Source of the DNA: Ascaphus truei
Taxonomy: Eukaryota; Chordata; Amphibia; Anura; Ascaphidae
Direction: 5' to 3'
Assembly (NCBI GenBank): GCA_036426205.1
Contig: CM071568.1
Coordinates: 54,497,575-54,561,574, forward strand
Length of the DNA stretch: 64,000 bases
The position numbers were made by a program, and so were the translations under genes. The notes under the pieces were generated by a model. That model was not told where the DNA came from. It searched no databases and saw only the letters and a program-made list of their open reading frames with translations. Positions 1 to 14,300 of this stretch are shown here, one piece after another (the first letter of the stretch is position 1; each line of letters begins with the position of its first letter).

Positions 1-208
1 CAGTACACAATGACAAAGGCTATTCAGAGGTGTTGTCTCCTCCCCCCTGTGGATGATGTCTTTGTATTTATTTTCCATCCATGAAACAAAGACTGATTTT
101 CATACTTTTCTTGACTTCTCTGTGACCTTTGGGCTTGTTGCCCTCCTTTAAAGATGGCCACGGGTACTTCAGACAACACCTCTGAATAGCCTTTATCATT
201 GTGTACTG
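1..208. repeat. Fold-back MITE
   Basis: Bases 1-38 and 171-208 are near-perfect inverted repeats (CAGTACACAATGA at one end, TCATTGTGTACTG at the other), around 130 bases of unique sequence. It has no coding capacity. It may begin a little before the window, so the outer end is not certain. Confidence 0.75.
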
Positions 209-2173
209 TGTGTTCATGATTAACACTATATTCATGTGCGGTTCACCATGCACAGGTGGGTGTGTTTGTATTCTTAGCGGTATAAAGAAGCCATGCTAAT
301 GCAAAAGAGCAACAAAGCCTCCCTAGATTAAGATCTCCACTAGCTCCCCTTCAGACGGGGGCATTGATCACCAGTGTCCCGCACTGGAGGCCTTACCCTC
401 CGCCCGTGCACAGCTCGCAGGGTCCTGAGCAGAGCTGCACGCTGCACCACTGTGAGCCAGGCCGCCATCGCAAGTGTCATCTCACCAGCTGCAAGGGAAC
501 TTTAAAACACCGCAACTTTATGTACAAACGCACAACACACACCGGATAGACTGTAGGACACAGTTCATGAGCTGACAGGGATGTCTGTAATAAGGACCCA
601 GAGGAGAGGGAGAGCTGGGCTCTGACATGTCATATTAAAACAAAATATATAAATCAATACAACATATATATCTATATTTTTTTTTTTACATTTATTTATA
701 TATTTTGTTTTAATATTAGGGTTGTCATAGTTTTCCCTTCTGATAAGTACCTACACAAGTCTTAACTTCCGAAGGGATAAAATAAGTGAGGTTTGTGAGT
801 TCTATGCTAAAAGCAAATGTCATTTAAATGAACCATCATCTGCTAACCTGGTAGGCTGGCTTTCGATGAGAGAGGGGCTGTGCTGTGCTCGTGTGATATA
901 TACTATAGTTCTATCGTTATCGCAGTGTCATTGCTTGTGTATGATCTATAGTTCTATCATGCAAACAGTATCATGTGAAATGTTGTGACTCCAGCAAGGA
1001 CAGCGGCACCGCACAATTGTACGTTGTGATTGTAAGCTCTTGTGCTCCCCCGCTGCTCTGGCTGGAAAAGCATTACCTAGGTAGGAGACGAGCTGTACAT
1101 ACTGTACTTATTAAACAGATTTGTTGGTTATATGCAATGCGTAAATCAGGTGTATACAATCAGTAATTGCTCTGTCAGATTACACAGGTTTCTACTGTAC
1201 TTTCCAATAGCACAGGAAGAAAATCTGATTAATGTCAGTGGGAATGTTTTTCCTTGATACATTTGGTGTATTTGGTTAACCCAATTTTGCAGCCTTGAGA
1301 CTTTGATACATGTTTGCTTGTTTGTACCAAGTTAACACTTTACTCCACAAACTAATTGTATAAATTGCAAAAAACAAAGGAAAAGAACAGAAAACTACCG
1401 TACCGTGATCCTGGTTTATTAATACAAAAGGTAAAAGTATCAATTGGTCTCCAATAGCACAGACTGTATGGTAGCAAAAGACAAAAACAAACAAAGTAAC
1501 AAAAATTAGGAGCGAAAAAAGACACAGCAGTGGATACACAAAAAATGTGTCACGCAGCCATGAAGTCACGCAGCTGGTGCGCCCTCATTGGCTGAACAGC
1601 CGCCATGACGTGGCCACCACGCCACAAGACAAAAATCTTGTCTTTTGGGAAAGGTGGTTGCACATCGCACTTTCTTCAAGCGCGTGCAGGTAGTGACTGG
1701 TTCTGGCTCCATAGAGGGCCGTATCGTGTTCGCACCCCACACACCGTCGTGCGAGCAGTGGGTATGAGGCCGAATGCTCTGCATTCCCATTCACAATAGA
1801 CCTGCATTTCTATGGGAAATTGAGAACAACAATCTCATAGTCAGTTTTGTAGCTGGACATTTTAGTAAATAACACCTACTGCGACCGCAAAACGACGGCA
1901 CAAATACTGCACCAGATTTCTTAATGAAGAAAATCCCGTTTATTTTTCCCTTCATAAATCTGGTGCAGTTTTTGCCTCTGCTTTGCAGATAGGAAACTAA
2001 TACAGTAAATGGTCCCCTGGGGATTATGTACAAATGCTTAAAAACAAATTCGTTTGAACGTTTGCTGGAATTTTCCTAGCATCATTTACATTCTGTTTCA
2101 AACCTAATGCAAATCTGAGGCAAAAATAGCACCAAATGTAACAAGAAATTGGTTGTCCAAAAACAGCACCAGG
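209..2173. other. Upstream flank of NBN, no gene recognised
   Basis: Apart from the AT-rich palindrome at 632-716 and a small inverted repeat at 1909-1971 (arms around CTGCACCAGATTT), no exon of a neighbouring gene was recognised. A 20-bp stretch at about 1582-1602 (GCCCTCATTGGCTGAAC) recurs at 28664-28684, so part of this flank is dispersed repeat. Confidence 0.5.
632..716. repeat. AT-rich palindrome
   Basis: A perfect 23-bp inverted repeat (arms 632-654 and 694-716, core TTAAAACAAAATATATAAAT) is separated by 39 AT-rich bases. No gene function is seen. Confidence 0.7.
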
Positions 2174-2335
2174 TTAAAAAAATAAATTAAAAAAAAATCC
2201 CTCTCTTGCAGTTCTGCGAGGTCGCCACATTGTGGCGCTGCCCCCACAGGAAGTCCGTACTGTCTGCTGCAAGGCGGGATAGGTTATTCTGGTGACGTGG
2301 TGACCGAGCGCCACTGTGACAGAGCAGCAGGAATA
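2174..2335 (+). promoter_or_regulatory. Probable NBN 5'UTR and core promoter
   Basis: The 160 bases before the ATG are richer in GC and CpG than their surroundings and contain a half-CRE-like TGACGTGG at about 2293. No TATA box is placed sensibly. In tetrapods NBN is usually divergent from OSGIN2, but no OSGIN2 exon was recognised to the left. The promoter call comes from position relative to exon 1, not from a proven start site. Confidence 0.4.
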
Positions 2336-2366
2336 ATGTGGAAGCTGGTGCGAGAGAGTGGAGGAG
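2336..2366 (+). CDS. NBN: NBN exon 1 (start codon)
   Basis: Thirty-one coding bases: ATG then nine codons reading [10 protein letters not shown], plus one base, ending at GAG|GTAATG. MWKL is the conserved vertebrate nibrin start (human MWKLLPAAG). The phase-1 end joins exon 2 to give GGC (Gly). The start has A at -3, a reasonable Kozak context. The exon is two codons shorter than human, and the difference falls in the variable residues before the FHA domain. Confidence 0.9.
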
Positions 2367-5300
2367 GTAATGGAGAGAGCCCCATGCATGTACCAGCCTC
2401 TATGCACATGCAACTGAACACATGCAGTGACACATCGTGGCTCCCGCAGTGTGTGGCATTAGTGCTGGTTCCTGGGCCATGGGGTGGCACAGATTTATAG
2501 CCTGATCATGTTAGTAAAATGCGGTGCTGCGTTAGCCCTGTTGCTTACTGCACGTGTTTACTGTTAAAATGTTAGTTTCATGTCCTCATGCCTAAGTGAA
2601 ACTTTTTGAGACAGAACAGTTTGAGGAAAGATCAATGCATCTTCCATGGCTGTTTTGGAATAAGGGGACCTATGGAGGAAGTATTAACCAATGCATGTAA
2701 TATTCAGTGTCTCAATTAGAGAGATTGTGCATGCCTGGAAAAATATTGATGTGGTATTCAGCACACATTACTTGTTAAAGAGACATGCCTTAAAAAAAAT
2801 ATATGTGGATGTACTTTCTCATTTATGATTACATTTAACTCGCCTTATGGTACAGAAGAGGTTAAGTTAAAACCCATGTCACCTTCTTGAACTGCAAAAC
2901 ACAAAAACACCTGAGTTTTCTACTTTGTTCCCAAGGTTTATTTATTTATAAAATATTTTACCAGGAAGTAATACATTGAGAGTTACCTCTCGTTTTCAAG
3001 TATGTCCTTGGCACAGAGTTAAGACAAATAATACATGGTTACAAATACAGTTACATAAATGAACAGGGTATACATTATATACAAGACATTGCATGCACAG
3101 TTAAAGAAAATATATGTTATGGGCGAATGAAACAGTTACAGACCAGATTAAAATGTGAGACAGCCTTAGATTTGAAAGAACTTAAACTGGTGGTGGATGT
3201 GAGAGTCTCTGGTAGGTTGTTCCAGTTTTGGGGTGCACGGTAGGAGAAGGAGGAGCGGCCGGATACTTTGTTAAGCCTTGGGACCATGAACAGTCTTTTG
3301 GAGTCTGATCTCAGGTGATAAGTGCTGCATGTGGTAGGGGTGAGGAGCTTGTTCAGGTTGATTTACATCAGGTGCTGCACTGCTACAGCATGCTGGGCTG
3401 GCACTGTCAGACCCGCTAGCATGTCTTGAGATGCTGCACCGGCAAAGTCCGGTTCCACTCTCCAGACCTGTCAAGCCAGCTCCATAGGTTCTGAAGTATT
3501 TGGTACTGAATCCCAGAATCTCACTTTTATTTTGATCCCTAACGGTTGACATCTGTGTATTTTTTAGCACTTGCTGGCTGGGTGAAGTTCTGCTTTGTCT
3601 CCTGACGTCATTTGTAGATAAAGATCCTGTTCCCACGTGTAGATCAAAACAATTAGTAATTTGATTAAAAGCTCTTCGGATCAACTACTCTTCTCCTGCA
3701 CCAGTATCTGTAGCATTTACCTTCTGTCAACCTTGAAGGGCTGTATTTTATCTTGTATAACAGTGCTGAGTACGTGTATAATTTCTGGCAAAACACAACA
3801 TTAAGTAATCCTGTAGCCAGCCCGCTTTTCCATCTTGTAGGGAACAAGGTAATAAAAACATTAGGAAAGATGTAGTAATACAATTGGTCTCTTAGATAGC
3901 GTTTACCATGTACACAGAGTGGTACTATACATTGAATTTACATTTGTAATAAACACATTTCCAGTATGTTACAGTCTGACCTTTGGTGCGTGACAATAAT
4001 AGCGACTTCCTTTATTGCTGGATTGCTTCCTCATATGCAAAATGGGACACTGCTGAAAAATTGTGGTGACACTACTTATGAACAAACATTAACCTAATGT
4101 AGGAGGGGAAGTGGTAATATTTGGTGATTATGGGAACCTTGTTGCATGTTCTGTACTTTATTCATACAGTAGGTGCCCTTGAAGTGTCGGCATCAGCAGT
4201 GCACATACCCCCCACACTGTCCTGTGTCAGAGATCCAAGTGCATTTCTTAATGCATTATGATTTATTTTAATTAGTGATACATAGTATCACATTTCATCC
4301 ATTTTATAAAACTGCAGCTCATTTTTGTATATGTTTGTGTTACCTGAATAATGGCATAACACTACTTTTTCATAAACCGGGTCCCCTGTTTGGTGGTGCC
4401 AAAAATAGGGTCCCTAGATGTGAATGGCAACCAGTGAAGGTGAGACCATATCATCTTGCAGTGATGATGCTGGCGGCCATTTTAACTTCATAGGCCATCA
4501 TTCGTGCCAAAATCTTTTGGACCTGTGGCGTACTGATAAACTGTTCAGTTATGAAGACCCCCCTGGTTTGATTACAAAAATCAATCAGTCTGGAGCATCT
4601 TAAAAAAATGTTTTTTCAAAATGTGTATAGAAACAAAGTATGACAACTTCAGTAGTGATAAAATGTAGCAGGGAAAAAAAACCTACGTTATTAATGTCAG
4701 TTATTTAAAAGATAATACTGCAAAAGGAGGATTACTACGGCACACACATATATTGCAAAATCTTTTATATTTACTGGTGCACTTGCGTTGAAAGAAGTCC
4801 TGCTGGAAATCCAAATCATACCCTGATATAAGAATAAGACAAGGCACTGCGGATGTTTCTAAATCCTATTTAATGAGCCAAAAACTTAGCGACGTTTTGA
4901 CCAAAGCGGTCTCACCACTTGAAAAAGACCGCTTTGGTCGAAACGTCGCTAAGTTTTTGGCTCATTAAATAGCATTTAGAAACATCTGCAGTGCCTTGTG
5001 TTATTCTTATATCAGTCATTTAAAAGATTACACATACGGATTTAAGCTTGTACTAGCGTAGCCAGGGGATCGGAGGTTCTTTATTATTTTGAAGATATTT
5101 GAATGACTGATTTTCAGGCAGTTGCAGGAAATAATAATATGGCCATTGGCCCGAAAATTTAATTTGTTTTGTGAACTGTCATGCTTTAACTTGAGTGGAA
5201 TTCTTCAGTTATTAATAGTTTTGTGTTTTTGAACACTTATTAGAAAGATGTATATTATATTAAGGTGGATATAGTCCTGGTTTTACTAGGTATGTGGGCA

Positions 5301-8300
5301 AGTTATGTGAAACCAGAAAGATAGTAATAGTAATATTAACTCACATCTTGAAGATGTAGATGTGCATGATTTTGAGTTCATCCCACCACATGCTGATTAT
5401 ATGTGTTTGGTACTAGGCAGATGTCAAATTTATTATTTTACTAGAAAGGATATTCCAGTGTTTCAATGTGGGCACTGATGGGTTATCAGTAATACTGTTA
5501 TGGAAATATGGATGGTGACCTAGTTCCTCCTTGGGGAAAAAAATGTATGCAACATTTAGGTAAAGAGCATGGATCACAAATCATTTTACCATTTTACCAA
5601 CTTTTTGCCAGATTTTCTTCTTGAATTGCATTACATAATTTTGCATTTGTGGCAACATTTACCTGTGCTGTACATTTGATATGAGCGACAAAGACAAAAT
5701 ATTTGCTTTCTAATGTCCTGTTTTTGTCCTTCTTTACAGGCGAGACCTATCACTTTCTCACTGGCACTGATTATGTTGTGGGACGCAAGAACTGTGCAAT
5801 TCTTATTCAGGATGACCAGTCCATTAGTAGGTCTCATGCTACTCTATCTGTCAGCCATTCAGCCAGCGACTTGGTAAGTTTTATGGTCAAAAAATAAATA
5901 GTACGGAAATTTACATTGTGGGGTTTACCACGTGTGCACTAGGCCAGTGGTGTGCAACCTTAATTAAGTTGAGACCTCTAGATTTAAATGTTCACCCTGT
6001 GGCCCCGAAAACAGTAAGGAGTAACTCTGCGAGGGTCCCTGCTTCTGAATGGGATCCCCACATCGTTAATTGTCTGACCGAAACTACAGAAACTAACTTG
6101 CACTGCAGCAGCAGCCGGTGCCTCTCTCCCTCCGTGTCTATGTTCGGGTATCTACGTCGTCGTCATCCAGGCTGCCTGAACGGAGCCGGAGAGACTGCTT
6201 CTGTTGGGCAGGGAGGGAGAGAGACAGGCTGCTGTCAACTTGTGCGTGTGTCTGTGTTCTATTATAAAAAAAAATAAAAACAAAGCAATATTCGCTGCTT
6301 CCAATACATTTTTCCTATTTTGTCTCCTGGAACAGAACAGCTGCTTTCGTGCTACCCCTGTTCAGAGAACACCTGGTACACTGATGTGTTTTAAAAGAGC
6401 GCCACCTTCAGGGGGGATTAGCATTCTCTTTATTAATTTCCTTCTCTGGTTTATACCTGTGTACCCAGGGAAGGACGCCTCCCACCCCAATAGTTCAAAT
6501 AAGGTGTATATAGCGGGGACTGCTGCTATTTTACGGGACCTGAAATATGAGAAATCTTTGGAAAATCAGTTGTGGGACTTTAGTGAGAATATTGTGCAGT
6601 TTTGGGGTGAGACAGTGGGATCTTGTGAACAGATAAAGTTGTAACATGGGAGAAGAAAGGAGAGAGAGATTGCGGCATAATTTAGGGAAGACGGAGCTTA
6701 ATGTTGGACCTTGAGAGAGAGAAAGGGGGGACAATAAAGTGGGGACTTCTGAGCGTGGACATTCGATTGGGAAATAGAGATGAAGGATTAGGTGTGAAAA
6801 ACGGTTGAGGTTGAGGTGTGAAAAACGAAAGTTTTATTATTGTGTCCCGTTTCTCAGATTAGTACTTTAGTAGCTCAAATTGCGCCACTGTAACCCCCTC
6901 GTAATATTACTTACATTTCTTGCGCCCTGATTATTTGCCATTGTGTAATTGTTTTTTGGAAACCACAGCTGCCATGAAAAAGTGAAGTTGTGGGTAGAAT
7001 TTTTTTTGCAACTAGTTCAGGAAGTCTGCTAGCACGTGATTGAAACAAGGTGAAGTACAGTACTTGTATTTATCATTGAGAGCCTTTTCACCTTAAAAAA
7101 ATAAAAATAATTTGCTGGCTGCGATTGCTTTTTAATAATGTTTGACCTAACAATTATACTAGTATAATAGTATAAAATGTTATATCACTTGGACATGATT
7201 TCCCTTTAATAACTCTTTTCCCCGGACCTATTGAGCTTGTCTGGGGAGTTTCACCAAGATCCCATAAGGGGTATCGTCGCTTAATCCCATGTTAATTGCC
7301 GTTCACTTGAACAGCTGTTAATTCAGGATCGTACCTCCTTATCTGAGTTTAGTGAATCCCGACCTTTGAAAATTTCATATTCTAACAGTGACTGAGATAA
7401 ATGGGAGAGAATCTTTAATAATCTGAATGGAGAGAACATCTAAAGGATAGCCGTTATTATTTAGAATTGAACTCATTTTTTTTAGAATTTACTATATACA
7501 GGCATACCCCGCATTAACGTACGTAATGTGTCTAGAGCATGTATGTAAAGCGAAAATGTACTTAAAGTGAAGCACTACCTTTTTTCCACTTATCGATGCT
7601 TTGGTACAGGTAGGGAGCCGTTAATGCTGTTCAGGACGTGCTGACAGGCGCATGCGTGATCTGCCGTTTGCCTATTGGGCGAGGGGAATCAGCGCGTAAT
7701 TACTACGGCGGTCTGTAGGGCAGAATAAGTGTCGGTACTCACAAATCGAGCGTACGGACAGGGGTATGGGGCTATTGAAAATATATCCTTACTTGCAAGT
7801 GTACTTAAAGTGAGTGTCCTTAAACTGGGGTATTCCTGTAGTGATATCACACACTCCATATAATAACTATAAGAGACCAAGACAGTGATAGCAAGACAAT
7901 AATTTGTACTCATTATGCCACATTCACAATATCGGGAAAAGGCATAGCAGAAAAACAAAGTATGCAGCTGTCATAAGGATAAAGAAATGAACAATAGTGA
8001 ATAGAAAAACGTATCCACCGCTCTCACAGATAAGCACAGAGAAAAACAGGCTGGTAATGGTAACTTAAGATCTAGATAAAAGAAGCAAAAATAACGAACA
8101 CCGGTAAAACATTGTACTCGACAACCAAAGTATTTACTGAAAAATGTAACAGGGAGGCAACGTTTCGGGTGCTGACCACATCTTCAGTCCTAGCTGCCAT
8201 TTTGTTTTTTAATTTAAATTTTTCCTTTAAATATCTGCATCAATACAATCCACACAATAAGTAATTCGCTAAGTTGCCAATCAATCCGTTCTCCTGTGAT

Positions 8301-11300
8301 CGATCGAAGATTTGACTCGCTAAATGGCTGTCAGTGTAGCAGCAGAGGACCAAAGATGCAGAGTTCTGTGGGGAAGATCATCTGACCAGGCAGTCTCTAG
8401 ATACAATTGGTGCTCTGCTAGAGGGAAAGCAGGGCTCAAACAGGGGTGTGCCAGAGCCTGTTTCAGAAGAGGAAAGGGATGTGACTTTGTAAATGGTTGC
8501 TATAGAAACAAAAAATGCTTGTTACATTATAATACATTGATACTGTGGGTAGAATAGAACCCCAATGGAGAGCACTCTGCAGATGCCACATATACAGGGA
8601 CAGGATAGGGGTGTATATATGATAGTGAATTGTGCACAGTTAAAACCTTTATTAGAGTCTTGACTCAATGTTAAATACATACGCTAATACCAAAATAATT
8701 GGACTCTGTGAGCCAAAAAAGCGCAGTCAAAGTAAAATATATGTGCCAGGCTCCACGTTGGGGTGTGTAAGCTAATATCCCTGATGATATGTGCGGGTTA
8801 CTAGCAGGTGGTATCAACCCCCATTGGAATCTGTGAGTGTAGTGTTCAAACACCAGACACAGCCACTAGTGGCTAATAATATACACTCCCGGGTAGTGGT
8901 ATGTGTTGATAGTAGTCTTAATCACACAGTATACACAAGTAGGTACACCAAGTGTGTGTGATAATAGTCTATCACACAATATACACAGGTAGGTACACCA
9001 GGTGGGTGTACATAATGTATACACAGTGGAGTATGGCAGGTAAGTATATTCTGCTTCTGTGCTCCACAGGGGTAGACCATTCAAGTCAGGAGCTCAAGAT
9101 GTGTCATGGATATTATTGGTCACACAATATGTCAGATAATAACACCAGATATTATTTTCTGCAGTATGCACATATGAGCACTTTAGGTGGAGTGTTTAAC
9201 CCTCTGTGTTCCTGATCAGCAGGTCACTGCTTGCGTGTTGCCTGTGTAGTGCTGCAAGTCTAAATACTGCAGCATATATAAGACACTCACACATACTCTC
9301 TGACCACACCATTTGCAGCTGTCATAGAAGGTTGTATCTGCCACATTAGAGGTCGTTCATCCAATGGGTGGAAAAAATAAAAATTGTAGTACACAAGTAG
9401 CGTGTCTACAATCACCAAACCATAAAAACGTTGAGGAACTGGTCACTAAAAAACGGACATAGATCTGGTAATGCTCAGTGGCTATGCATACATAGGTAAT
9501 GCTCCGTTGCTCAATAGACGCACAGTCTCTGCTTCGTGTAAATTAGGTTAGATCAAGTATACCATGCTAACCCTCTGTTTGGAGTTAGTTTGGGTACAGG
9601 AGAACGCTCCGATCACGAGCGTTAGTCCCCGCCCCCTTGACTGATGACGTCACTCCTAACCTAATTTACACGAGCAGAGCTCGGTGCGTCTATTGAGCAA
9701 CGAGCATTAGCCTATGTATGCATAGCCACTGAGCATTACCACGATCTCTGTCCCGTTTTTTATGTGACCAGTTCTCTCACGTTTTTTATGGTTCTGAGTG
9801 TATGTAGACACTACTTGTGTACTACAATTTTATTTTTTCCACCCATTGGATGAACGACCTCCTAATTTGTTGCGAACACCTTCTATGACAGCTGCAAAAT
9901 GGTAGTGTGTCAGGAGATATGTGTGAGTGCTCTTAATATTTCTGCTAGTATTTAGACTTGCAGCACTACACAGGCAACACAGCGTGACCTGCTGATCAGG
10001 AACACAGAGAGTTAACACTCACCTAAAGTGCTCATGATGGCATACTGCAGAAATATATATCTGGTTGTTATTATCTGGCACATATTGTGTGACCAATATG
10101 ATCCATGACCATCTTGAGCTCCTGACTTGAATGGTCCTACCCCTGTGTGATGCACAGAAGCAGATATACTTACCTGCCTACTCCACCGGTGTACTATAGT
10201 ACACCACCTGGTTACCCCTGTGTATTTGTGTGATTAAGACATTCACACCCACTTGATGTACCTACTTGTGTATACTGGTGTATTAAGACACCTATCCCAC
10301 ATACCACTACCCGGTACGTGATATATATAAGCCCACTAGTGGCTGTGTCTGTGTTGAACACTACACTCACAGATTCCAAGGGGTTTGATACCACCTAGCT
10401 GTACCCGCACATAATCATCAGGGATATGTAGCTTACACTCCACACGTGAGACCTGGTAGATATTTTACTTTCGCTGCGCTTTTTTGGCTCACATGAGTCT
10501 CAATTATTTTGGTATTTAGCGTCTGTATTTTAACATCTGAGTCAAGACTCTATAAAGTGTTTTAACGTGCACAATTCACTCAGCATTATAGACACCCCTT
10601 CCTGTCCCCTGTATATTGTTATCTGAAGAGTGCTCTCCATTGGGGTTCTATTCTACCCATAGTATCAATTCATTATTCACCCCAGATAGCAGCACCTCGG
10701 AGAATATAGATTTAGCAGTTGCGAGGGTTCTCTTTCCCTTCCCCACCCCCCACTCTACCCTAGTGTTTACATTATAATACATTAAGAATGTAAGTTAGAA
10801 TTGCTTTAAAAAAAAAATGCTACAAATATTTTCTCATAGTCCAGAAGTGATTTAATTAAATTAAAAAAACAAAACACGTAGGATATTGCTTGGTCTCAGC
10901 TTTAAGTATAAACAATAAATATAGCTCTTACACAACAGGCATAAATAGAGACGTGTGCAGAATGAGAGAAGTGATGAGGTTTTCAGCCATTCACACTGTA
11001 CAAACGTAGCACACAGGAGTCCCAGCCTGCACCGCGGTATTTTGCCATACGATTGCATTCATCATGCGCAAATGCTGTATGATTTGAATTAGAAGCTTTG
11101 ATAGGAGCTCGCACCGAAGTGCGGAGAGAATGTGCAGCGATACCTAAGCTGCCCAAATGATTGCACTGGATGAATAAGTAAAGTCTCGTTTGCTTAAATT
11201 CTGCGCTTTTATTTTGATTTCTTTTCAGGGTCAGCCAGACATAATTCCTGTTTTAACAATTAAAGATGGCTCAAAGTATGGCACTTTTATTAATGGAGAA

Positions 11301-14300
11301 AAGATGGAGAATTCTTCTCTCCGGAATATCAGATCTGGCGACAAGGTCACTTTTGGCGTATTTAATAGCAAATATAGGTAAGCAAAAGAATCTCGTATAT
11401 TGAAATGTCAGGCGGTTGTGGAATGTTGCAACTACGTTTTTATCTTTCGCTTTGATAACAGTGTAGATTGATTGGAGGTGGTGATAGGTTTTTGGGGATC
11501 AACATTCGAGTTCTTCATAGATAAAATTGTAGTGTAGAGCAGGGGAGCTCAACTCCAGTTCCCAATCCCCCGCCTCCCCCCACACATACACCCAAACACA
11601 TCAGGTTTTCAGGATATCCCTACTTCAGTACAAATGGCTCAATCAGTGGCTCAGTTAAAGACTGAGCCACTGATTAAGCCACCTTTGCTGAAGCAGGGAT
11701 ATCCTGAAAACCTGACCTGTCGGGGTGGAGGGGGTGGTTGCTTGGGTACTGGAGTTGAGCTCCCCTGCTGTACAAGACACGTGAAGAAACGTATGATGTT
11801 TTTGAAAGCTCTGTAATTTAACATTTCATTAATGAAGACGCTAATGTTGGTCATTTCTCCAAGACCTATATGACTTCTGGAACCCATGATTTTAAAATAA
11901 AATCAATATACAGATATACTGTAGCGGCTGTTATTTTAAATCACGTGTTTCTGCAATGCACGGCCATTATTTATATGTATATAAGTAATTATTATATATA
12001 TATATATATATAAGAAAAAGGGGAAGAGAGAGCGCACGCCCATAGCGTAAAAAAGTACAATTTAATGAGGGGGAGGGGAAAGGGGGGATAAGAATTGCAC
12101 TTACAAAGGTACAATAATAACAAGCATATTGTGATATATAATCACCACCATCCGGTCAGAAGCTGCAGTGTCTTGGTCTTTGCAGTCCCAGGATGATGTC
12201 CCGATCAAAGTCCAGGGTAGATGATCTCCTCTCTGCCTGTTTTGGAGTCCTCTAAAGTAGCTCCGAGATGGGAAGCCTCTGCAGCAATCGCGCGGGTCAG
12301 TCAGTCCCAGCGCGTGGTGATGACGTCAATGTCCCTGCGTCTGACGTAATGACGCTCCCTGACGCGTTTCGTCACTCAACGGGTGACTTTCTCAAAGGGA
12401 AGTCAGGAGAGGGGAAAGGTCCGGTATTTTATACCCAGTCCAATGACCATAATCGGATGAGCTCACCTCGTTGAACGAATCAGAAATCAAGGTCGGATCA
12501 TATCCCTTAGATATGAACTTGTTTCCAAGTGATACAGACTGGTCCCTAAAGTCAACATCCCTTGTGCAGTTCCTACTTATTCTGTGGAACTGCCCCAAGG
12601 GAATATTGTCGAGACACTGTTTGTGATGATTGCTGGACGCATGGACAGGTATCCATTATATATGTTTATACCTTAAGGGGGTTATTCCCCCTTGGGATCC
12701 ATAGAGCTTCATATACCTGATGGTTTAGTGATATGTGACATTTCTATATCTTTTGTCAATGGGTCACAAGTAATTGTTTTAGTAATGCATGTTGGTTGTA
12801 AGGTGATTTCCCTTACATACTAAAGTGGCGTTTTTTAATTGGTTTTGAATTGGTTTTGAATTGTTTTATATAATACTCATCATATTTTCATTGCCTAATT
12901 TCATGCTACTTTTCTTCACTAATCAACATGCACAAGTCTAACCCACGCCGACTGTTCTCTGTCTTTGATACTCTACTCAAACCACCCTCCGCTGCCTCTC
13001 CTTCCTTCATCTCCGCTCAGGACTTTGCTGACTATTTTAAGGAAAAGGTGGAATCCATACGTCAGAACATCCCCTCTGTTTCTTCCTCCCATCCTACACC
13101 TCTTCCTAACTCTCCTCCTGCCTTCCTTGACTCTTTTTCCACTGTCTCAGAGGAGGATGTGTCGCTGTTGATCGCCTCTTCTCCCTCTACCACTTGCCCT
13201 CTTGACCCCATTCCCTCCCATCTCCTAAAACCTCTTGCTCCTACTATAATCCCTACGCTCACGCACATTTTTAACTCCTCCCTCTGCTCTGGAACCTTTC
13301 CATCCTCCTTCAAACATGCAACAGTCATACCATTACTCAAAAACAGCAAGCTTGACCCTACCTGTCTTTCTAACTATCGGCCTGTCTCCCTCCTGCCTTT
13401 TGCCTCTAAACTCCTTGAACGTCTTGTATTCGCTCGCTTGCTCCATTTTCTCAACACCTATTCTCTCCTAGACCCTCTACAATCTGGCTTCCGCACTGCT
13501 CACTCCACGGAAACAGCCCTCACTAAAATAACTGACGACCTCCATGCTGCCAAAGACAGAGGTCATTACACTCTGCTCATATTACTCGACCTCTCTGCAG
13601 CATTTGACACCGTGGACCACCCTCTTCTCCTTCACATTCTCCATACTCTTGGCATTCGGAACAAAGCTCTATCCTGGATCTCATCCTACCTCTCCCATCG
13701 TACTTTCAGTGTCTCTTCTGCTAATACCTCCTCCTCCTCTATTGATCTCTCTGTGGGGGTACCCCAGGGCTCTGTCCTGGGACCTCTTCTCTTTTCTCTG
13801 TATACACTCTCTCTAGGTGACCTAATAACATCTTTTGGGTTTAATTATCACCTCTATGCTGACGACACACAAATATATTTCTCAACACCCGACCTTACAC
13901 CTACTGTACAAACCAAAGTTTCTGAATGTCTCTCTGCTATATCATCCTGGATGGCCCTCCGCCGCCTTAAACTCAACATGGCTAAAACAGAGCTCCTCAT
14001 ACTTCCTCCCAAACCTGGCCCTACTACCTCCTTCCACATTACTGTTGGAACTACGATCATTCACCCAGTAGCCCAAGCACGCTGCCTTGGGGTCACACTC
14101 GACTCCTCTCTCACATTTGCCCCTCACATTCAAAACATTTCTAAAACCTGTCGCTTTTTCCTCCGCAATATAACAAAGATACGCCCTTTCCTCTGTTGCT
14201 CGACTGCTAAAACTCTGACTCAGGCCCTCATTCTCTCCCGTCTTGATTACTGTAACCTCCTGCTGTCCGGCCTTCCTGCCTCTCACCTGTCTCCCCTACA

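Noticed and set aside
3271..3684. 137-codon minus-strand ORF as a gene
   Set aside because: Its C-terminal end is the Rex1 3' coding tail; the rest lacks similarity or splice logic.
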